Origin: Pomphorhynchus laevis
Lineage: Eukaryota; Acanthocephala; Palaeacanthocephala; Echinorhynchida; Pomphorhynchidae
Length of the DNA stretch: 64,000 bases
Reading direction: 5' to 3'
NCBI GenBank assembly: GCA_012934845.2
Contig: WNNJ02001307.1
Coordinates: 1-64,000 of the forward strand
The notes beneath the pieces are model-generated. The model did no database searches, had not been told where the DNA came from, and saw nothing but the letters and a program-made list of their open reading frames with translations. Position 1 is the stretch's first letter. Each line of letters starts with the position of its first letter. A program made the position numbers and the translations under genes. Positions 62,359 through 64,000 of this stretch are shown here, one piece after another.

Positions 62359-62375
62359 GTTTTGCTCCGTACAAA

Positions 62376-62725
62376 TTTACTATTTTCTAATACAACCATT
62401 GTATTAGAACATATTTGTATACGATGGGTTCAAATGGGTTCATATTAGAACCCATTTGTATACGTTCAATTAGTTCCTGCATGGCAGCAATTTTCTTTTG
62501 TTGATCATTTAATAATAACTGGAGTTCTCCCTTACTAGGAGTTATCTCACTCTCGTCGCCACTTGTAGTATTTCCTAACATTTAAAGTGTCTAAACGACA
62601 AATATTAAATAGTCACTTTTTACTGAAAAAACAACAACGCAATAAAAACTTCACAGCATATATATAATCACTGTCGGTACAATATCAAAAGATCTCTGAA
62701 TGAGTAGGCATGCTCATTCTATTTT
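62376..62725 (-). mobile_element. Gypsy-2 leader and gag start fragment, second copy
   Basis: Repeats the leader and the first 45 codons of the gag-like segment at 57205-57480. At 62400-62468 the sequence TATTAGAAC--ATTTGTATACG occurs twice, 47 bp apart, at the junction with LINE-M. Fragment of a broken element. Confidence 0.7.
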
Positions 62726-64000
62726 CTAATACAACCATTGTTTAGTGTGTGCATTGCTGCTTACATTATCAGGATCAATGAGTGTACCGCTACTCATACA
62801 TTACAATTCTTCTTTACCAGGAAAGGACTTCACCTTTGTGGACGTTTTCGAATTCGACTGCTGCGTCGAACGAGCGCTGGTTGGACAACAAACCGAGATT
62901 CGTTATTGGTTGTCTCTTCAAACCCATTTTTGTCTCGTTGTGGAGATTTTTATGTGGATTTCTCTTGAGTATTTTCAGTCAATGACTGTGACCTACTGGT
63001 ATCTCCTGTTTGGCTAATGATATTCGATCTTCTGCTCAAATCCGTACGATTCTCGTCTTGTTGTAAGTTGGCATCCAATGCACTATATTCCCATTCAGGT
63101 AATACATCTACATCATTTCGATCACCTTGAGCTAATTCAGTACACCTGTCAATCCGCTTTCTTAGTTGATCAACATGTGTTCGTACCCTTCTACCGTCTC
63201 GAGTTCGTATTTCATATAAGTTCGCACTCGTTCTTTTGATAACATCATCTGCTTCCCATCGTTGGCCTCGATCTCGACAATACCAGACTAAATTCTGTGC
63301 AACAAATGATCTTGGCCGACTTTTTTGATCGTGATAATATTTCTGACGCTCTTTAGTATGATGAGCAACTGTATGTTGATTTGGTTTTATCCTGTCCCAC
63401 AGAGTAGGTAATCTTCTTCATTGAAAAGCCATAGAGGGCGATATGCCTGTGGTTGAATGTGGTGTATTACGATATGAAATTAGAAATTGTTGTAATCTCA
63501 AATTAAGTTCTCCTTGGTGTTTCAATACTCGTTGTTTGAATACTCGTACAAAACGTTCAGCTAGCCCATTCGATTTGGGGTGGTATGGAGCTGTTCGTAT
63601 ATGATTAATGCCGTTGTTTTTCAAGAATTGCCTTAACGCATCTGAGGAGAAAGGAGGGTCATTATCTGACACGACTACTCCTGGAACACCCCATCTCGCA
63701 AATAATGTTCGTAACTTATTTATAACTATTGTGGCGGTAATCGTTGTGACAGGAATTACTTCCGGCCATTTTGTTAGAGCACATTGCACAATTAAATAAT
63801 ATTTGCCGTTATGAGGTCCCGCAAAATCCATATGAATTCGCTCCCATTCTTTGTCTGGAATCGACCAGGGTTGCAGTGGTACGTTCGGTTCACTATGTCT
63901 GACACCCTGACATTCCTCGCACCTAGCTATCCACTTCTCAATGTCTGAAGTGATTCCCGGCCACCACACATAAAATCTAACTAAACTTTTCATCAAAACT
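62726..64000 (-). mobile_element. Gypsy-3 pol 3' region, running off the window
   Basis: The integrase segment 63418-63996 (CCEEC-type zinc region, then IHMDFAGPHNGKYYLIV, VVSDNDPPFSSDALRQFL and HPKSNGLAERFVRVFKQRVL) is followed downstream on the minus strand by the integrase C-terminal region to about 62740. It resembles the Mag/K02A2.6 style of Ty3/Gypsy and differs from Gypsy-1. The visible part has a few breaks after the integrase core. It abuts the leader fragment at 62725. Confidence 0.88.

Larger units (their letters stand above)
58521..62375 (-). mobile_element. LINE-M, nearly whole I-like LINE
   Basis: Two-ORF LINE of the I/R1 group: ORF1 with CCHC knuckle (62358-61094), ORF2 with apurinic-type endonuclease and RT (61104-58838), and a 3' UTR ending TATTATTATTA at 58521. 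Each ORF has one obvious frameshift. ORF2 ends soon after the RT thumb with no RNase H recognised, so it is either short or 3'-deleted. A decayed relative is at 11836-13300. Confidence 0.88.

Noticed and set aside
1-64000. CRISPR arrays, bacterial operons or defence systems
   Set aside because: The tandem arrays are minisatellites without spacers, and all coding sequence is animal retroelement or host-like.
1-64000. tRNA or rRNA genes
   Set aside because: No cloverleaf-like sequence with A and B boxes and no rRNA-like stretch was noticed on reading.

Overview
The window is a transposon-dense, AT-rich stretch of an invertebrate animal genome. The evidence for an animal is two short host genes, MCTS1 (1124-1690, minus) and an STMP1-like microprotein gene (37541-37717, minus), together with CR1/L2-like, I-like and R2-like LINEs and Ty3/Gypsy elements. 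I cannot place it in a phylum from the sequence alone. I found no tRNA, rRNA or CRISPR and no bacterial gene organisation. Almost everything else is retroelement, much of it nested.

Layout. 0-2.8 kb: a perfect palindrome beside a TA microsatellite, MCTS1, and two copies of an unnamed interspersed repeat. 2.8-9.5 kb: a decayed retroelement on the plus strand whose C-terminus resembles the R2-type nuclease, split by a 3.9 kb Gypsy fossil with 89 bp LTRs. 9.5-15.7 kb: AT-rich DNA with two long fold-back elements, fragments of a Penelope-like reverse transcriptase and a decayed I-like LINE. 15.7-30.9 kb: a nest in which one CR1-like element (LINE-D, minus) has been split by LINE-B (near full length), LINE-C and LINE-E (intact 987-residue ORF2), with LINE-F beyond. 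32-37 kb: a LINE-G fragment, then LINE-H bracketed by a direct repeat of about 165 bp. 37.5-39.4 kb: the STMP1-like gene, a 13 bp minisatellite and a small LINE insertion with a perfect 13 bp target duplication. 39.4-43.3 kb: LINE-I, itself carrying an insertion of the J family. 43.7-54.9 kb: J-family LINEs (L2/CR1-like) that share a terminal GC-rich hairpin, including one J copy inserted in another. 55.4-62.7 kb: two more pieces of the R2-like family, Gypsy fragments and a nearly whole I-like LINE. 62.7-64 kb: the pol end of a second Gypsy element, running off the window.

Most coding potential is the usual two-ORF LINE pair: an ORF1 protein with an N-terminal Cys-rich finger, and an ORF2 with an endonuclease plus reverse transcriptase that copies the RNA at a nicked target. 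The most reliable structural facts are the nested insertions with visible target duplications (22.8/24.7, 25.6/29.1, 38.5/39.1 and 51.1/53.3 kb), the repeated 3' hairpins and the two long direct repeats. Functions are assigned by motif recognition, without database searches.
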